Assembly: GCF_000613245.1 (NCBI RefSeq)
Contig: NZ_HG964937.1
Span: 81,913-145,912 of the forward strand
DNA length: 64,000 bases
DNA from: Mycobacterium asiaticum DSM 44297
Lineage (GTDB): Bacteria > Actinomycetota > Actinomycetes > Mycobacteriales > Mycobacteriaceae
Direction of reading: 5' to 3'
The first letter of the stretch is position 1. The number at the start of each line of letters is the position of its first letter. This document shows positions 46,163-56,723 of the stretch, piece after piece. Both the position numbers and the translations under genes were made by a program. The notes under the pieces were generated by a model. The model was not told the origin of the DNA and made no database searches. It was given only the letters and a program-made list of their open reading frames with translations.

Positions 46163-47112
46163 CGGCGTCGGAACTGTTCACCGGTGATCTGATCAATCAC
46201 ACCTGGCTGGCCGAACGCAGCTGGAACCGGCCGCGCTGGACAATCAGCGAACTGGTCGCGGCCAAGGCCGGCCGGACGATTTCGGTGGTGCTTCCCGCCC
46301 TCAACGAGGAAGAGACCGTCGCTTCCGTCATCGACAGCATCTCACCGCTGGTGGACGGGCTGGTCGACGAGCTGATCGTGCTCGATTCGGGCTCCACCGA
46401 CGACACCGAGATCCGCGCGATCGCCGCCGGCGCACGCGTCGTCAGCCGCGAGCAGGCCGTGCCCGAGGTCGGCACCCGGCCGGGCAAGGGTGAGGCGCTG
46501 TGGCGCTCCCTGGCGGCCACCAGCGGCGACATCGTGGTATTCATCGACTCCGACCTGATCAACCCGCACCCGATGTTCGTGCCGTACCTGGTCGGCCCGC
46601 TGCTCACCGGCGAGGGCATTCACCTGGTCAAGGGCTTCTACCGACGTCCATTGAACGTCGCCGACGCGAGCGGCAGTGCCGGCGCGACCGGCGGTGGCCG
46701 GGTGACCGAGCTGGTGGCACGGCCGTTGCTGGCGGCGCTGCGACCCGAGCTCGGCTGCGTGCTGCAGCCGCTGGGCGGGGAGTACGCCGCCACCCGCGAG
46801 CTGCTCACGTCCCTGCCATTCGCGCCCGGTTACGGCGTGGAGATCGGTCTGCTCGTCGACACCTTCGACCGGTTGGGCCTGGACGCGATCGCCCAGGTCA
46901 ACTTGGGTGTGCGAGCGCATCGCAACCGCCCGCTGGAAGAACTGGGCGCAATGAGCCGGCAGGTGATCGCCACCTTGCTGTCCCGGTGCGGGATTCCGGA
47001 CTCCGGTGTCGGGCTCACCCAGTTCTTCCCGGTCCCGGACGGTTTCACCCAGCACACCTTGCCGGTGTCGTTGGCCGACCGGCCGCCGATGAGCGTGCTC
47101 CGGCCTGCTTGA
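46159..47112 (+). CDS. gpgS: GpgS, glucosyl-3-phosphoglycerate synthase
   Basis: 317 residues of retaining GT-A fold glycosyltransferase (GT81). Visible are VVLPALNEEETVASVI, the nucleotide-sugar/metal DSD in FIDSDLINPHPMFV, and the acceptor loop GGRVTELVARPLLAALRPELG. Transfers glucose from UDP-glucose to 3-phosphoglycerate, first step to methylglucose lipopolysaccharide. The ATG at 46159 overlaps the folP2 stop. Ortholog of Rv1208 (324 residues). The larger open frame before it is within folP2. Confidence 0.97.
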   Translation: MTASELFTGDLINHTWLAERSWNRPRWTISELVAAKAGRTISVVLPALNEEETVASVIDSISPLVDGLVDELIVLDSGSTDDTEIRAIAAGARVVSREQAVPEVGTRPGKGEALWRSLAATSGDIVVFIDSDLINPHPMFVPYLVGPLLTGEGIHLVKGFYRRPLNVADASGSAGATGGGRVTELVARPLLAALRPELGCVLQPLGGEYAATRELLTSLPFAPGYGVEIGLLVDTFDRLGLDAIAQVNLGVRAHRNRPLEELGAMSRQVIATLLSRCGIPDSGVGLTQFFPVPDGFTQHTLPVSLADRPPMSVLRPA

Positions 47113-47149
47113 GAACCCCGTGTCAGTGCCGTAGGGCAAGATCGTCCCC

Positions 47150-47512
47150 GTGGCGTTGGTCTTGCTTTACTTGGTGGTTTTGATCCTGGTCGCGATCGTG
47201 CTGTTCGGCGCGGCGAGTTTGCTGTTCGGCCGCGGCGAGCAGTTGCCGCCACTGCCGCGGGCCACGACGGCGACGGTGCTGCCCGCGTTCGGCATCACCG
47301 GCGCAGACGTCGAGGCCGTCAAGTTCACCCAGGTCTTCCGGGGCTACAACACCACCGAGGTGGACTGGGTGCTGGCCCGCCTCGGCGCCGAGCTGGAGCG
47401 GCTGCGCGAGGAGCTGGCAGCCACCCACCAAAACGGGCCTGACCTCAGAAGCGACAGCGCACCGATGCCCGACGAGGAGATCGTCGTGCAAGAGCGGTCC
47501 GGCCCCACATGA
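47150..47512 (+). CDS. DivIVA-domain membrane protein (Rv1209)
   Basis: 120 residues. One N-terminal transmembrane helix (VLLYLVVLILVAIVLFGAASLLF) is followed by a DivIVA-like coiled coil starting VKFTQVFRGYNTTEVDWVLARLGAELERLREEL. It resembles Rv1209 (about 122 residues), with a role in polar growth or cell-envelope organisation suggested only by the domain. GTG 47150 start. The stop overlaps the tagA start by four bases. Confidence 0.9.
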   Translation: MALVLLYLVVLILVAIVLFGAASLLFGRGEQLPPLPRATTATVLPAFGITGADVEAVKFTQVFRGYNTTEVDWVLARLGAELERLREELAATHQNGPDLRSDSAPMPDEEIVVQERSGPT

Positions 47513-48090
47513 GCGACGACGGCCTGGTGCGCTGCGGTTGGGCGGTCATCCGGCCGGGCCCCGACGCGGACATGTACCGCACCTACCACGACACCGAATG
47601 GGGCCAACCGCTCCGTGACGGGGTCGCGCTGTTCGAGCGGATGAGTCTGGAGGCGTTCCAGAGCGGCCTGTCGTGGCTGATCATCCTGCGGAAACGAGAG
47701 AACTTCCGGCAGGCTTTCCACCACTTCGACATCGCGACGGTCGCCGGCTTCACCGACGCCGACGTGCAACGACTGCTGGCCGATCCCGGCATCGTGCGCA
47801 ACCGGGCCAAGATCGAGGCGACGATTGCCAACGCACGCGCCGCCGCCGAGCTCGGATCACCGCAAGACCTGTCCGACCTGCTGTGGTCCTTCGCGCCGTC
47901 ACCGCGGCCCAGGTTCGCTGACCTGTCCGAAATCCCCTCGGCGAGTGCGGAATCGAAAGCCATGGCACGTGAGCTCAAACGGCGCGGATTCCGGTTCGTA
48001 GGGCCAACCACCGCCTACGCGTTGATGCAGGCCACCGGCATGGTCGACGACCACATCAGCGGCTGCTGGGTGCAGCCGGCAGTTCGTTGA
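47509..48090 (+). CDS. tagA: TagA, 3-methyladenine DNA glycosylase I
   Basis: 193 residues. The zinc and base-recognition residues are in place: CGW near residue 9, YHDTEWGQPL with the catalytic pocket Trp/Glu, ERMSLEAFQSGLSW LIILRKRENF, and the C-terminal HISGCWVQP carrying the second zinc-ligand pair. Removes 3-methyladenine from alkylated DNA. Matches Rv1210. ATG 47509 overlaps the upstream gene as ATGA. Confidence 0.96.
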   Translation: MSDDGLVRCGWAVIRPGPDADMYRTYHDTEWGQPLRDGVALFERMSLEAFQSGLSWLIILRKRENFRQAFHHFDIATVAGFTDADVQRLLADPGIVRNRAKIEATIANARAAAELGSPQDLSDLLWSFAPSPRPRFADLSEIPSASAESKAMARELKRRGFRFVGPTTAYALMQATGMVDDHISGCWVQPAVR

Positions 48091-48267
48091 GTGGCCCGAA
48101 TCGCCCCAGAAGCGGGTCTTTGTGCACCTGCTAACCCGGATAGGGAACAATAGAGGCGTGATTTGGCAGTTCAATGTCGGGTATGGCTGGGAATCCGCTG
48201 GCGGGGCATGCTCGGCGCCGACCAGGTCCGCAGGCGCGGGCCAGCTCGAATCTGGAGGGAGCAGTCG

Positions 48268-48435
48268 ATGGCGGCGATGAAGCCCCGGACCGGCGACGGT
48301 CCACTAGAAGCAACCAAGGAGGGGCGCGGCATCGTAATGCGGGTACCACTCGAAGGTGGTGGCCGCCTCGTCGTCGAGCTGACGCCCGACGAAGCCGCCG
48401 CGCTGGGCGACGAGCTCAAGGGCGTCACCAGCTAG
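48268..48435 (+). CDS. small conserved protein Rv1211 homolog
   Basis: 55 residues (MAAMKPRTGDGPLEATKEGR... VELTPDEAAALGDELKGVTS), nearly identical to the C-terminal portion of Rv1211, which has been proposed to be a calmodulin-like protein. ATG 48268 has GGAGGGAG just upstream, so this start is preferred; the H37Rv annotation uses an upstream ATG (48208 here) giving 75 residues, but that N-terminal stretch is less conserved in pattern. It looks like a DUF3117-type small protein. Convergent with glgA. Confidence 0.85.
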   Translation: MAAMKPRTGDGPLEATKEGRGIVMRVPLEGGGRLVVELTPDEAAALGDELKGVTS

Positions 48436-48458
48436 TTCCACCCGGCCATCGGACGGCG

Positions 48459-49622
48459 TTACGCGCACACTTTCCGATAGATGTCCAGCGTCTGCTCGGC
48501 GATGTGCGCCCAGGAGAACTCCTCGATACAACGCTGACGTCCGGCGTGGCCGTATTGCTGTGCCCGTGCGGGATCGGCGACCAAGGCATTGACCGCCTCG
48601 GCCAGCCTGGCCTCATAGGCGTCGGGGAAGTCCGCGTCGTAGTGCACCAGTGAGCCGGTGACGCCGTCGGCGACCACCTCGGGGATGCCGCCGACGTCGG
48701 AAGCCACCACCGCCGTCGCGCAGGCCATCGCCTCAAGGTTGACGATACCCAGCGGCTCGTACACCGACGGGCATACGAATACCGTTGCGGCCGAAAGTAT
48801 TTCACGCAACTTGCCGATCGGCAGCATGTCGCGCACCCAGAATACGCCGGTGCGGGTGCGCGCCAGCCCCGCCACCGCGGACCGCACCTCCTCGGCGATC
48901 TCGGGGGTGTCGGGTGCGCCCGCGCACAAGACCAGCTGGATGTCCGGACTGAAGTGGTGCGCGGCTGCCACCAGGTGGGATACGCCCTTCTGCCGGGTGA
49001 TTCGCCCGACGAAGGCGACCACCGGCCGGCGCGGGTCGACGCCGAGCTCGGCCAGCACCGACCCGGTGCGAACCGGGCCGGCGGGATGCCAGACCTCGGT
49101 GTCGATGCCGTTGCGGATCACGTGCACCACATTGGGATCCAGCGTCGGATAGACGCGCAGGATGTCGTCGCGCATGCCGGAGCTCACGGCGATCACGGCG
49201 TCGGCGGCCAGCACCGCGGTGTTCTCCACCCACGAGGACACCTGGTAGCCGCCACCAAGTTGCTCCGCCTTCCACGGTCGCATCGGCTCCAGCGAGTGTG
49301 CGGTCAGCACATGCGGAATGCCGAAGAGCAACTTGGCCAGCTGCCCGGCCAGGCCGGTGTACCAGGTGTGGGAATGCACGACGGTCGCCGCGCTCGCGGC
49401 GTTGGCCATCACCAGATCCGCCGACAGCGTCGACAGTGCCGCGTTGGCGGTGCGCAGCCGAGGGTCGGGCTGGTGCGCGACAGCACCCGGGCGGTCGGCG
49501 CCCATGCAATGCACGTCGACCGCACACAGCTTGCGTAGTTGGGCTACCAGTTCGGTGACGTGTACACCGGCTCCGCCGTAGACCTCCGGAGGGTATTCCC
49601 GAGTCATCATCGCCACCCGCAT
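48459..49622 (-). CDS. glgA: GlgA/GlgM, alpha-maltose-1-phosphate synthase
   Basis: 387 residues with a GT4 glycosyltransferase fold. The N-terminal MTREYPPEVYGGAGVHVTEL is the glycogen-synthase-like donor loop, and the C-terminal E-x7-E signature lies in VCPSVYEPLGIVNLEAMACA. The M. tuberculosis ortholog Rv1212c builds maltose-1-phosphate from ADP-glucose and glucose-1-phosphate for the GlgE pathway of alpha-glucan synthesis. It is divergent from glgC, which makes its ADP-glucose donor, with 96 bp between them. Confidence 0.95.
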   Translation of the reverse strand: MRVAMMTREYPPEVYGGAGVHVTELVAQLRKLCAVDVHCMGADRPGAVAHQPDPRLRTANAALSTLSADLVMANAASAATVVHSHTWYTGLAGQLAKLLFGIPHVLTAHSLEPMRPWKAEQLGGGYQVSSWVENTAVLAADAVIAVSSGMRDDILRVYPTLDPNVVHVIRNGIDTEVWHPAGPVRTGSVLAELGVDPRRPVVAFVGRITRQKGVSHLVAAAHHFSPDIQLVLCAGAPDTPEIAEEVRSAVAGLARTRTGVFWVRDMLPIGKLREILSAATVFVCPSVYEPLGIVNLEAMACATAVVASDVGGIPEVVADGVTGSLVHYDADFPDAYEARLAEAVNALVADPARAQQYGHAGRQRCIEEFSWAHIAEQTLDIYRKVCA

Positions 49623-49718
49623 ACCCGCACGTTAGTTCGGCGACGATGCAGCCCGCATCGCGGGTGATCCGGGGGCTGCGGGTGGCAGCTGTTTGCGGCT
49701 GCCGATAGGTTTGACGTC

Positions 49719-50933
49719 ATGAGGGAAGCGCCACATGTGCTGGGCATTGTCCTGGCCGGTGGCGAGGGCAAGCGGCTTTATCCGTTGACGGCCGACCGGG
49801 CCAAGCCCGCGGTTCCCTTCGGCGGCGCGTACCGGTTGATCGACTTCGTGCTGTCCAACCTCGTCAACGCCCGCTATCTGCGGATTTGTGTTCTCACCCA
49901 GTACAAGTCGCACTCGCTGGACCGCCACATCTCTCAGAACTGGCGGTTGTCAGGCCTGGCCGGTGAGTACATCACCCCGGTGCCCGCCCAGCAGCGCCTC
50001 GGCCCGCGCTGGTACACCGGTTCCGCGGACGCCATCTACCAGTCGCTCAACCTGATCTACGACGAAGACCCCGACTACATAGTGGTTTTCGGTGCCGACC
50101 ACGTGTATCGGATGGATCCCGAGCAGATGGTGCGGTTCCACATCGACAGCGGCGCCGGGGCAACGGTGGCGGGAATCCGGGTGCCGCGGTCCGAGGCGAC
50201 CGCCTTCGGCTGCATCGACGCCGACGAATCCGGCCGGATCCACAATTTCGTCGAGAAGCCGCTCGACCCGCCCGGGACCCCCGATGACCCCGCCGCCACC
50301 TTCGTGTCGATGGGCAACTACATCTTCACCACCAAGGTTCTGATCGACGCGATCCGTGCCGACGCAGACGACGACCACTCGGATCACGACATGGGCGGGG
50401 ACATCATTCCCAGGCTCGTCGCCGATGGGATGGCCGCCGTCTACGACTTCAGTGACAACGAGGTGCCCGGCGCCACCGACCGCGACCGGGCCTACTGGCG
50501 GGACGTCGGGACCCTGGACGCGTTCTACGACGCCCACATGGACCTGGTCTCGGTGCACCCGGTGTTCAATCTGTACAACAAGCGCTGGCCGATCCGCGGG
50601 GAGTCGGAGAACCTGGCGCCGGCGAAGTTCGTCAACGGCGGTTCGGCACAGGAGTCCGTGGTGGGCGCCGGCAGCATTATTTCGGCCGCTTCGGTGCGCA
50701 ATTCGGTGCTGTCATCCAACGTCGTGGTCGACGACGGCGCGATCGTGGAGGGCAGCGTGATCATGCCCGGCGCGCGGGTCGGCCGCGGTGCCGTGGTGCG
50801 GCACGCGATCTTGGACAAGAACGTCGTCGTCGGCCCGGGGGAGATGGTGGGCGTCGACCTGGAGCGGGACCGGGAGCGCTTCGCCATCAGCAGCGGCGGC
50901 GTGGTTGCGGTGGGCAAGGGCGTCTGGATCTAG
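49719..50933 (+). CDS. glgC: GlgC, glucose-1-phosphate adenylyltransferase
   Basis: 404 residues. N-terminal nucleotidyltransferase motif [18 protein letters not shown], the [18 protein letters not shown] segment, and a C-terminal left-handed beta-helix domain ([20 protein letters not shown]) are clear. Makes ADP-glucose for glucan synthesis, supplying GlgA next door. Orthologous to Rv1213. The allosteric residues are not individually assessed here. Confidence 0.97.
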   Translation: MREAPHVLGIVLAGGEGKRLYPLTADRAKPAVPFGGAYRLIDFVLSNLVNARYLRICVLTQYKSHSLDRHISQNWRLSGLAGEYITPVPAQQRLGPRWYTGSADAIYQSLNLIYDEDPDYIVVFGADHVYRMDPEQMVRFHIDSGAGATVAGIRVPRSEATAFGCIDADESGRIHNFVEKPLDPPGTPDDPAATFVSMGNYIFTTKVLIDAIRADADDDHSDHDMGGDIIPRLVADGMAAVYDFSDNEVPGATDRDRAYWRDVGTLDAFYDAHMDLVSVHPVFNLYNKRWPIRGESENLAPAKFVNGGSAQESVVGAGSIISAASVRNSVLSSNVVVDDGAIVEGSVIMPGARVGRGAVVRHAILDKNVVVGPGEMVGVDLERDRERFAISSGGVVAVGKGVWI

Positions 50934-50995
50934 CGGTCCTCCGGAGTCCTGCCCGCGAGGTCGGCGCCTCATGCCTGTTCGCGTACCTGCACGCG

Positions 50996-52675
50996 CTATA
51001 TCTGGGGGACCAGCAGGTGCGAGTTATAGCGCCGCCCCCAGCGCAGGGTGACCAGGCCGAGCGGCGGGTCGGGGTAGGCCGCGGGGTATTGACCGATCAA
51101 CGGGTTGCGCGGCCAGAGCCAGCGGCCGGCAACCACCAGGCGCAGTTGTTCGCCGGCGCGAAACAGCGTCGCCGACGGGCCCAGCGCCACGTCGACCGCG
51201 ACGACCTCGCCCGGCTTGACGGGCTGTATACGATTCAGCGCCGGCACCGGATCCCATGGCTTGGACCGCTCGATGTCCAGCTCACGCAACAGGATTCGCT
51301 GCCACCCGGTGGCCACCCGGTCGCGGCCATAACCATAAGACCCTTCGAACTCGACGTACCGCCCGTTGCGCCACTTCTCCACGCCGACAAACAGATTCGC
51401 GTCCTCGCAACCGTCCAGCTGCACCCAGAGCCGGGCCGCCATGGGACCGCTCAGCTCGACATCCTCGGGCACCGTCCAGTTGAATGCCGCTGCGCGAGAA
51501 TGCGTTTCGAAGGTGATGCTGCCCGCCGACCCCGGTGGGTCGGCGCCTAGCCGACCTGCCCCGGCCAGATATAGGGGCCGCCAGTGGGTGCGGGCAAGGG
51601 GCCACTCGCTCTCCTCGCGCACCGCCACAATCGTGTCGCGGTCTTCGCGCACCTCCAGCCGGACGCTGCGGCCCGCGGGCGCCCCGTTCAGCACGGCGCG
51701 GAAAAATCGCAGCTGCTCGTCCCGCGCTTCGTCCGAGTAGAACGTGGCCCACTTGCCGCCCCGATGGGTGTAGAGCCGGGCATGGCTACCGCCGCCGTCG
51801 GTGAATGCCCGGATCGAGCCGCGGCTGTGCAAGTTGTTGTCCGAGAAGCTGCCGCAGACCAGCATCGGCACCTCGATCGCCGACAGATCTGGTGCGATGG
51901 AACGCCAGAAGTCGTCGCGCAGCGGGTGTTCGGTCTGCATTTGCTCAAGGTCGTATTGCTGACGAGTGCGTCGCCGCACTCCGCGCGACCACATTCTGGT
52001 GAACCCGGATTCGCGCACGCCGCCCGGGAACGTCAGGTCCCGGTAGGCGTCGGTGAAGCCTTCCCACGGGCAGATCGCCCGCAGCGCCGGCGGCTGCAAC
52101 GCCGCCACGGCGTACTGGCTGATGGCCAGATAGGACACTCCAAGCATGACGACCCGGCCGTCGCTCCACGGCTGCTCGGCCAACCACTGCACCAGGTCGT
52201 AGGTGTCCTCGGCCTCCTGCCGGGACAGCAGGTTCCCTGTTCCGTCGGAGCGGCCGCAGCCGCGGGAGTCGGCGTTGACCACGACGAAGCCGCGAGCCGT
52301 CCACCAGGCCGGATCGGGCGCCTCCCAGCTGGTGAGCGCCGAGAAGCGCACGGGCGCGGGCTGCCGCAACGCCCGGTACTGCGGGGAGAACGCCCATTTC
52401 TTGCGTCGCCGCTTCGGCAGCTCGTCTTTGCCATAGGGATGAATACTGAGGATCACCGGCAGCGCGGTGCCGCCAGATGACCGGAACACGTTGACGCGCA
52501 GCACCGTACCGTCGCGCGTCGGCACCTCGACGTCCCGCTCGACGGACAGGTCCGCCGGGGGATCCGTGACGGTGACCGGTGGTTTGGCGATCCCGCGGAT
52601 TCGCTCCCGCGCATAGCTCAGGGCGCCGGGTCGACGCCACGGCCGGTCCAGGGCAGGTGACGGGTCTCGCGCCAC
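50996..52675 (-). CDS. CocE/NonD-family hydrolase (Rv1215c)
   Basis: 559 residues. A peptidase S15/CocE-like catalytic domain has the nucleophile motif VMLGVSYLAISQYAVAAL (Ser in GxSYxA) and a C-terminal jelly-roll domain (DVELSGPMAARLWVQLDG), as in X-Pro dipeptidyl peptidases and cocaine esterase. The length matches Rv1215c (about 561). Substrate unknown; esters or acyl peptides. H37Rv has PE14 beside it, which is absent here. Convergent with glgC. Confidence 0.92.
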   Translation of the reverse strand: MARDPSPALDRPWRRPGALSYARERIRGIAKPPVTVTDPPADLSVERDVEVPTRDGTVLRVNVFRSSGGTALPVILSIHPYGKDELPKRRRKKWAFSPQYRALRQPAPVRFSALTSWEAPDPAWWTARGFVVVNADSRGCGRSDGTGNLLSRQEAEDTYDLVQWLAEQPWSDGRVVMLGVSYLAISQYAVAALQPPALRAICPWEGFTDAYRDLTFPGGVRESGFTRMWSRGVRRRTRQQYDLEQMQTEHPLRDDFWRSIAPDLSAIEVPMLVCGSFSDNNLHSRGSIRAFTDGGGSHARLYTHRGGKWATFYSDEARDEQLRFFRAVLNGAPAGRSVRLEVREDRDTIVAVREESEWPLARTHWRPLYLAGAGRLGADPPGSAGSITFETHSRAAAFNWTVPEDVELSGPMAARLWVQLDGCEDANLFVGVEKWRNGRYVEFEGSYGYGRDRVATGWQRILLRELDIERSKPWDPVPALNRIQPVKPGEVVAVDVALGPSATLFRAGEQLRLVVAGRWLWPRNPLIGQYPAAYPDPPLGLVTLRWGRRYNSHLLVPQI

Positions 52676-52701
52676 GCCGTTACCTTAGAGCGTGGTGGCG
52701 A

Positions 52702-53376
52702 TCACCACACGTGCGGCACCAACCGGTAGGGCACACGGTGGGTGTAGTCGCGGTAGCCGTTGAGCCCGGCAACCAGAGCACGCTCTTCGTCGAGGATGCG
52801 GAACACCAGAACCAGCACTGCGGGGACGAACACCACCAGACCCCAATAGGACCCCAGCGCCAGCGGAATCCCAAACATCAGGATCAGGTTTCCGAAATAC
52901 ATCGGGTGCCGCACGAAGCCGTAGAGGCCGGTCGAGACCACCGGTTGGCCGGCTTCGACCGTCACGGTCGCGGCCGCGTAGTTGTTCTGAATGATCGTCA
53001 GCATGGCGATGGACAAACCCACCGCGACCATCACATCGCCGAGCACCGTCACCGCCGCCGGTACCGCGGACCAGCCGAACCGGTGGTCGAGTGCGCTCAG
53101 CGCCATGAGGGCGAACAATGCGGCGAAAGCGCCCACGATGATGAACTTCTGAACGGTCCTGGTCTCGGCCCTCGGACCGGCGTGCATGCGGCGTTGGAGG
53201 GCGGCCGGGTTGGTCCGAGCCAGGTAAGCACTGGGTACCAGGCTGGCGACCGCGAAGATCGCCACGAAAACCCAGCCCTGCCAATACCTCAGCGTGCCGG
53301 CCGGGTAGAACACGACCATGCCGAAAAAGACCGTGCCGACCAGTCCCGACACGATTGCTTTCAAACCGATATTCAT
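52702..53376 (-). CDS. isoprenylcysteine methyltransferase-like membrane protein (Rv1216c)
   Basis: 224 residues with about five hydrophobic segments. The C-terminal block GLYGFVRHPMYFGNLIL and LDEERALVAGLNGYRDYTHRVPYRLVP is the ICMT/PEMT-type methyltransferase signature, including the RHP and EE pairs that bind SAM. ATG 53376 overlaps the permease stop as ATGA and gives 224 residues, the length of Rv1216c. Its substrate is unknown. Cotranscribed with the ABC genes. Confidence 0.88.
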   Translation of the reverse strand: MNIGLKAIVSGLVGTVFFGMVVFYPAGTLRYWQGWVFVAIFAVASLVPSAYLARTNPAALQRRMHAGPRAETRTVQKFIIVGAFAALFALMALSALDHRFGWSAVPAAVTVLGDVMVAVGLSIAMLTIIQNNYAAATVTVEAGQPVVSTGLYGFVRHPMYFGNLILMFGIPLALGSYWGLVVFVPAVLVLVFRILDEERALVAGLNGYRDYTHRVPYRLVPHVW

Positions 53377-55010
53377 GATCGCATGTCCCTCCGACGGAAA
53401 ACCTTGGCGCCCACCGTGATCAGGGCCGCGTCTAGCGCCAGTAGCCAAAGCAGTGGTACGGCGCTGAATTCACCCTCACCCACCCGCGGGGTGTGGGTGA
53501 ACGGCTCCAGGTCCAGCAGCCACTGCGGTGAGCCCGACAGCGAACCGAGCAGGTACAAAGCGACGAAGCCGACCAGCACAGCCCACGCCGCCGGAGTGAG
53601 GCGCGGCGCCAGGCCGAACAGTGCGACGGTCACCGCCGCCAGCAGCCAAACCGCGGGCAGCTGCACCGCGGCGGTGCCCAGGACAGTGGGCAGTTTGCCG
53701 GCGACGTCCCCGGCTGCGGCGCCGTAGGCGAGCCCGGCGGCCAGCCCCGACAGCAGGATCGCGAACGTCGACCCTCCCAGCGCAATCACCAAATGGCTTG
53801 CCAGCAACCGGATGCGGGAAACCGTTCCCGCGAGCAGGGTTTCGGCCCGATGCTCGGCTTCTTCCTGGTGCAGCCGCAGGGACAGGGAGATCGCGAACGC
53901 GGCGGCGATCATGCCCAGCATGGTGAACCCCACCGCGATGAAGCCCTGCTCTACCGCACCCGTGCCGCCGAGGCGTGCGACGATCTCCCGCCCGGACGCG
54001 CCGCCCAGTTCATCACCGATGCCGTGCGTCACGCTGCCGATCAACAAGCCGTACAGGCTCAGGCCCACCGTCCACACCAACACCGCGCCGCGATCCAGCC
54101 GCCACGCCAGCGCGAAAACGCTGCCGAGCCAGGCTGGGGCGTTGCCACGGCCTGCGCGTTCGGCGATCAGGCCGGCCCCGACATCGCGGCCGGCGAGCAG
54201 CCAGTACGCGGCGCCGGTCAGCGCCACCGTGGTCACTGCGTGCAGTAGCAGCACCCACCAGTGATCACCCGCAAACGGGCGAACCTGCAGCGACCACCCC
54301 AGGGGCGAAAACCAGGACAATCCACCAGAACTCGCGTCACCCGCGGCCCGCAAGGTAAATGCAATGCCCAGGACAGCGAACGCCACGCCGCGCGCGACCC
54401 GGGCGCTCGGGGACAGCTGCGCAGCCACCGCCGCCACCGCCGTGAACACCAACCCGGACGCGGCCAAAGCCGCGCAAAAGGCCACGGAGCCGTCCACCGG
54501 GACGGAAGTGGCGAGCAACCCGGCGGCGCCGATGAGGCCGGTCAGCAGCGACGCTCCGAAGGACAACAACAGCGCCGCGGTGAGGCTGGCGTAACGCCCT
54601 ACCGCGGTCGAGTCGATCAGTTCGGCCCGGCCGCTCTCCTCGTCGGCGCGGGTATGCCGGATGACGGTGAGAATGACCGCAACCGCGATGAGCACATGGA
54701 ACATCCCGGCTTTCCAAATGCCCACGGCGCCAAGGCTGTCGTTGTAGATCTGGCCATAGAGCGCGCGCTGCGCCGGGCTGGCCATGATCGAGGTGGCGAA
54801 GCCGGCCCGGTCGGCCTGAGTGGGGTACACCTTCTCGATGCTGCCGATGTAGACACTGCCCAGCGGGACCGACAGCAGTAACACCCACAGTGGCAATGAA
54901 ATCCGATCCCGGCGCAGATAGAGCCGTAGGAGACCGAGCGTGCCGACGAAATTCGAGCTGTGCTGCGGCCCGCGGTGTTGGGTGGGGCGATCCAGGACGG
55001 CGGTGCTCAT
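53373..55010 (-). CDS. ABC-2-type transporter permease (Rv1217c)
   Basis: 545 residues with about 12 hydrophobic helices and no ATPase motif. Resembles Rv1217c, annotated as a tetronasin-like ABC transporter membrane protein. Pairs with the ATPase Rv1218c homolog next to it. Start at ATG 55010 overlaps the upstream ATPase stop as ATGA. Multidrug efflux is the inferred role from the M. tuberculosis Rv1217c-Rv1218c system. Confidence 0.92.
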   Translation of the reverse strand: MSTAVLDRPTQHRGPQHSSNFVGTLGLLRLYLRRDRISLPLWVLLLSVPLGSVYIGSIEKVYPTQADRAGFATSIMASPAQRALYGQIYNDSLGAVGIWKAGMFHVLIAVAVILTVIRHTRADEESGRAELIDSTAVGRYASLTAALLLSFGASLLTGLIGAAGLLATSVPVDGSVAFCAALAASGLVFTAVAAVAAQLSPSARVARGVAFAVLGIAFTLRAAGDASSGGLSWFSPLGWSLQVRPFAGDHWWVLLLHAVTTVALTGAAYWLLAGRDVGAGLIAERAGRGNAPAWLGSVFALAWRLDRGAVLVWTVGLSLYGLLIGSVTHGIGDELGGASGREIVARLGGTGAVEQGFIAVGFTMLGMIAAAFAISLSLRLHQEEAEHRAETLLAGTVSRIRLLASHLVIALGGSTFAILLSGLAAGLAYGAAAGDVAGKLPTVLGTAAVQLPAVWLLAAVTVALFGLAPRLTPAAWAVLVGFVALYLLGSLSGSPQWLLDLEPFTHTPRVGEGEFSAVPLLWLLALDAALITVGAKVFRRRDMRS

Positions 55011-55930
55011 CGCGTCGCCACCTGCTCGCGCGACCCGTTGGTGCTGTAGTGCCGCAAGAACAGCTCCTCGAGGGAGGGCGGTTGGCTCACCAGGCTGCGC
55101 AGGCCCGCGTCCCCGAGCACCCGGATCAATTCGCCCAGGCTTTCGCTATCGACCTGAGCGCGCACCGTTTTGCCCTCGACACTGACGTCCTCCACACCTC
55201 TGATTCGCGTGAGGTCGCCCGGATCGCCGATCATCTCGGCCTTGATCGAGGTCCTGCTGAGGTGCCGCATGGACTCCAGCGACCCGCTCTCGACCGTCCG
55301 GCCGGCAGCGATGATGGTCACGCGCTCACAGAGCGCCTCGGTCTCGGCCAGGATGTGGCTGGACAGCAGCACCGTCACGCCGCGGTCACGCGCCTCGCGG
55401 ACGCATTGCTGGAAAACGTTCTCCATCAACGGGTCAAGCCCGCTGGTCGGCTCGTCGAGCAGCAGCAGTCGGGCCCGTGAGGAGAAGGCCGAGATCAACG
55501 AGACCTTCTGCCGGTTGCCTTTGGAGTAGGTCCGCACCTTCTTGTGCGGATCGAATTCGAAGCGCTCGATCAGATCCGCGCGCAGCGCTGGGTCGATGCC
55601 ACCTCGCATACGGGCCAATAGGTCGATGGTCTCGCCGCCAGTCAGCGATGGCCACAACGTGACATCGCCAGGCACATAAGCGATCTCGCGGTGCAACCGA
55701 ACGGCGTCGGTCCACGGGTCACCACCCAGCAGGCGCGCGGTACCGCCGTTGGCTTTCACCAAGCCCAACAGGATGCGGATGGTCGTCGATTTGCCGGCAC
55801 CGTTGGGCCCCAGAAAGCCGTGCACCTCACCTTCGCGCACCGTGAGATCGAGGCCATCGAGCGCTCGCACGGATCCGAAGTTCTTGGTGAGCCCCCGAAT
55901 CTCGATGGGCGCCGAGTGGTTAGCTGACAT
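55007..55930 (-). CDS. ABC transporter ATPase (Rv1218c)
   Basis: 307 residues. Walker [15 protein letters not shown], the signature-like [13 protein letters not shown], Walker [15 protein letters not shown] and the His loop ([10 protein letters not shown]) are all present. In M. tuberculosis Rv1218c with Rv1217c effluxes several antitubercular compounds. The stop of the TetR gene lies within its first codons, so the three genes form a tight operon (regulator, ATPase, permease, methyltransferase). Confidence 0.95.
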   Translation of the reverse strand: MSANHSAPIEIRGLTKNFGSVRALDGLDLTVREGEVHGFLGPNGAGKSTTIRILLGLVKANGGTARLLGGDPWTDAVRLHREIAYVPGDVTLWPSLTGGETIDLLARMRGGIDPALRADLIERFEFDPHKKVRTYSKGNRQKVSLISAFSSRARLLLLDEPTSGLDPLMENVFQQCVREARDRGVTVLLSSHILAETEALCERVTIIAAGRTVESGSLESMRHLSRTSIKAEMIGDPGDLTRIRGVEDVSVEGKTVRAQVDSESLGELIRVLGDAGLRSLVSQPPSLEELFLRHYSTNGSREQVATR

Positions 55931-56558
55931 CTGCCTCTCCTTGGTTTTCTCTAGCGAGAAACGCCTCGTACATGGTGCGATCGGTCAGGAGACCCTCGGA
56001 ATAGATCTCAAGGGCGGGCAGCACCATGTCACGTGCGTAGTCGCGCAGGACCGCGCGGACATCCGTCGGGGTTTCGTGCATCTGCAGATAGAGCAGGAAA
56101 CCCCCACCGCCGGTGATGGCCAGGTACCGGGACCTGGCCTGCGGATCACGACTCGGTTTGATGGTGCCGGCCGCAACACCCTCCGCCATGTACTCTCCGG
56201 TGTTCTGAATCATCCTATGCCACAGCATCTTTGCCAGCTCACCGCCGGATTGCAGACTGCGGACCAGATACGCCATCAGCGGTGCGTAGGACTCGATCTC
56301 TGCCATCGCGCCCAGCCAGGTCGCCGGGTCGTTGGACTGAATGGTCTCGGACTTCTCGCTGCGGATCTTTTCGGCGATGTATTCGTCACAGACTTTGCGC
56401 AGGCCGTCCTTGGAACCGAAGTGGTGGATGACCAATGCGGCGCTCACCCCGGCCGCCTCGGCGATGGTTCGCAGCCCGACACCGAAGCCGTGTTCGCCGA
56501 ATTGCTCGATCGCCGCATCACGGATCCGGGCGACCGCAGTCAAGTCGGCTGAACGCAT
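55920..56558 (-). CDS. TetR repressor, Rv1219c ortholog
   Basis: 212 residues, the length of Rv1219c. N-terminal TetR helix-turn-helix ([28 protein letters not shown]) and a large helical ligand-binding part. The M. tuberculosis ortholog represses the downstream Rv1217c-Rv1218c efflux genes. Directly upstream of its ATG lies a 16-bp near-palindrome that fits an autoregulatory operator. Confidence 0.93.
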   Translation of the reverse strand: MRSADLTAVARIRDAAIEQFGEHGFGVGLRTIAEAAGVSAALVIHHFGSKDGLRKVCDEYIAEKIRSEKSETIQSNDPATWLGAMAEIESYAPLMAYLVRSLQSGGELAKMLWHRMIQNTGEYMAEGVAAGTIKPSRDPQARSRYLAITGGGGFLLYLQMHETPTDVRAVLRDYARDMVLPALEIYSEGLLTDRTMYEAFLARENQGEADVS

Positions 56559-56574
56559 GTTCAGTAGACTAAAC
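56559..56574. promoter_or_regulatory. candidate Rv1219c-type operator
   Basis: GTTCAGT-ag-ACTAAAC: 12 of the 14 arm positions are symmetric, adjacent to the TetR start codon at 56558. A further GTTCAGT half-site follows at 56579-56585. The position is consistent with autoregulation, but I know no confirmed consensus for it. Confidence 0.4.
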
Positions 56575-56723
56575 GGGTGTTCAGTTCGACGTCAAGCGTT
56601 CTCCGTCAGAAAAGTCCGGCAAACGCAACGCGCTCAACTGGATGTGCGCAAAGGGCCCGCGCCGCCGCGCTTTTCGATACGTTGTGCCGGGCCAGGAGGG
56701 GCACACCAACTTTTGGGGGGCTG

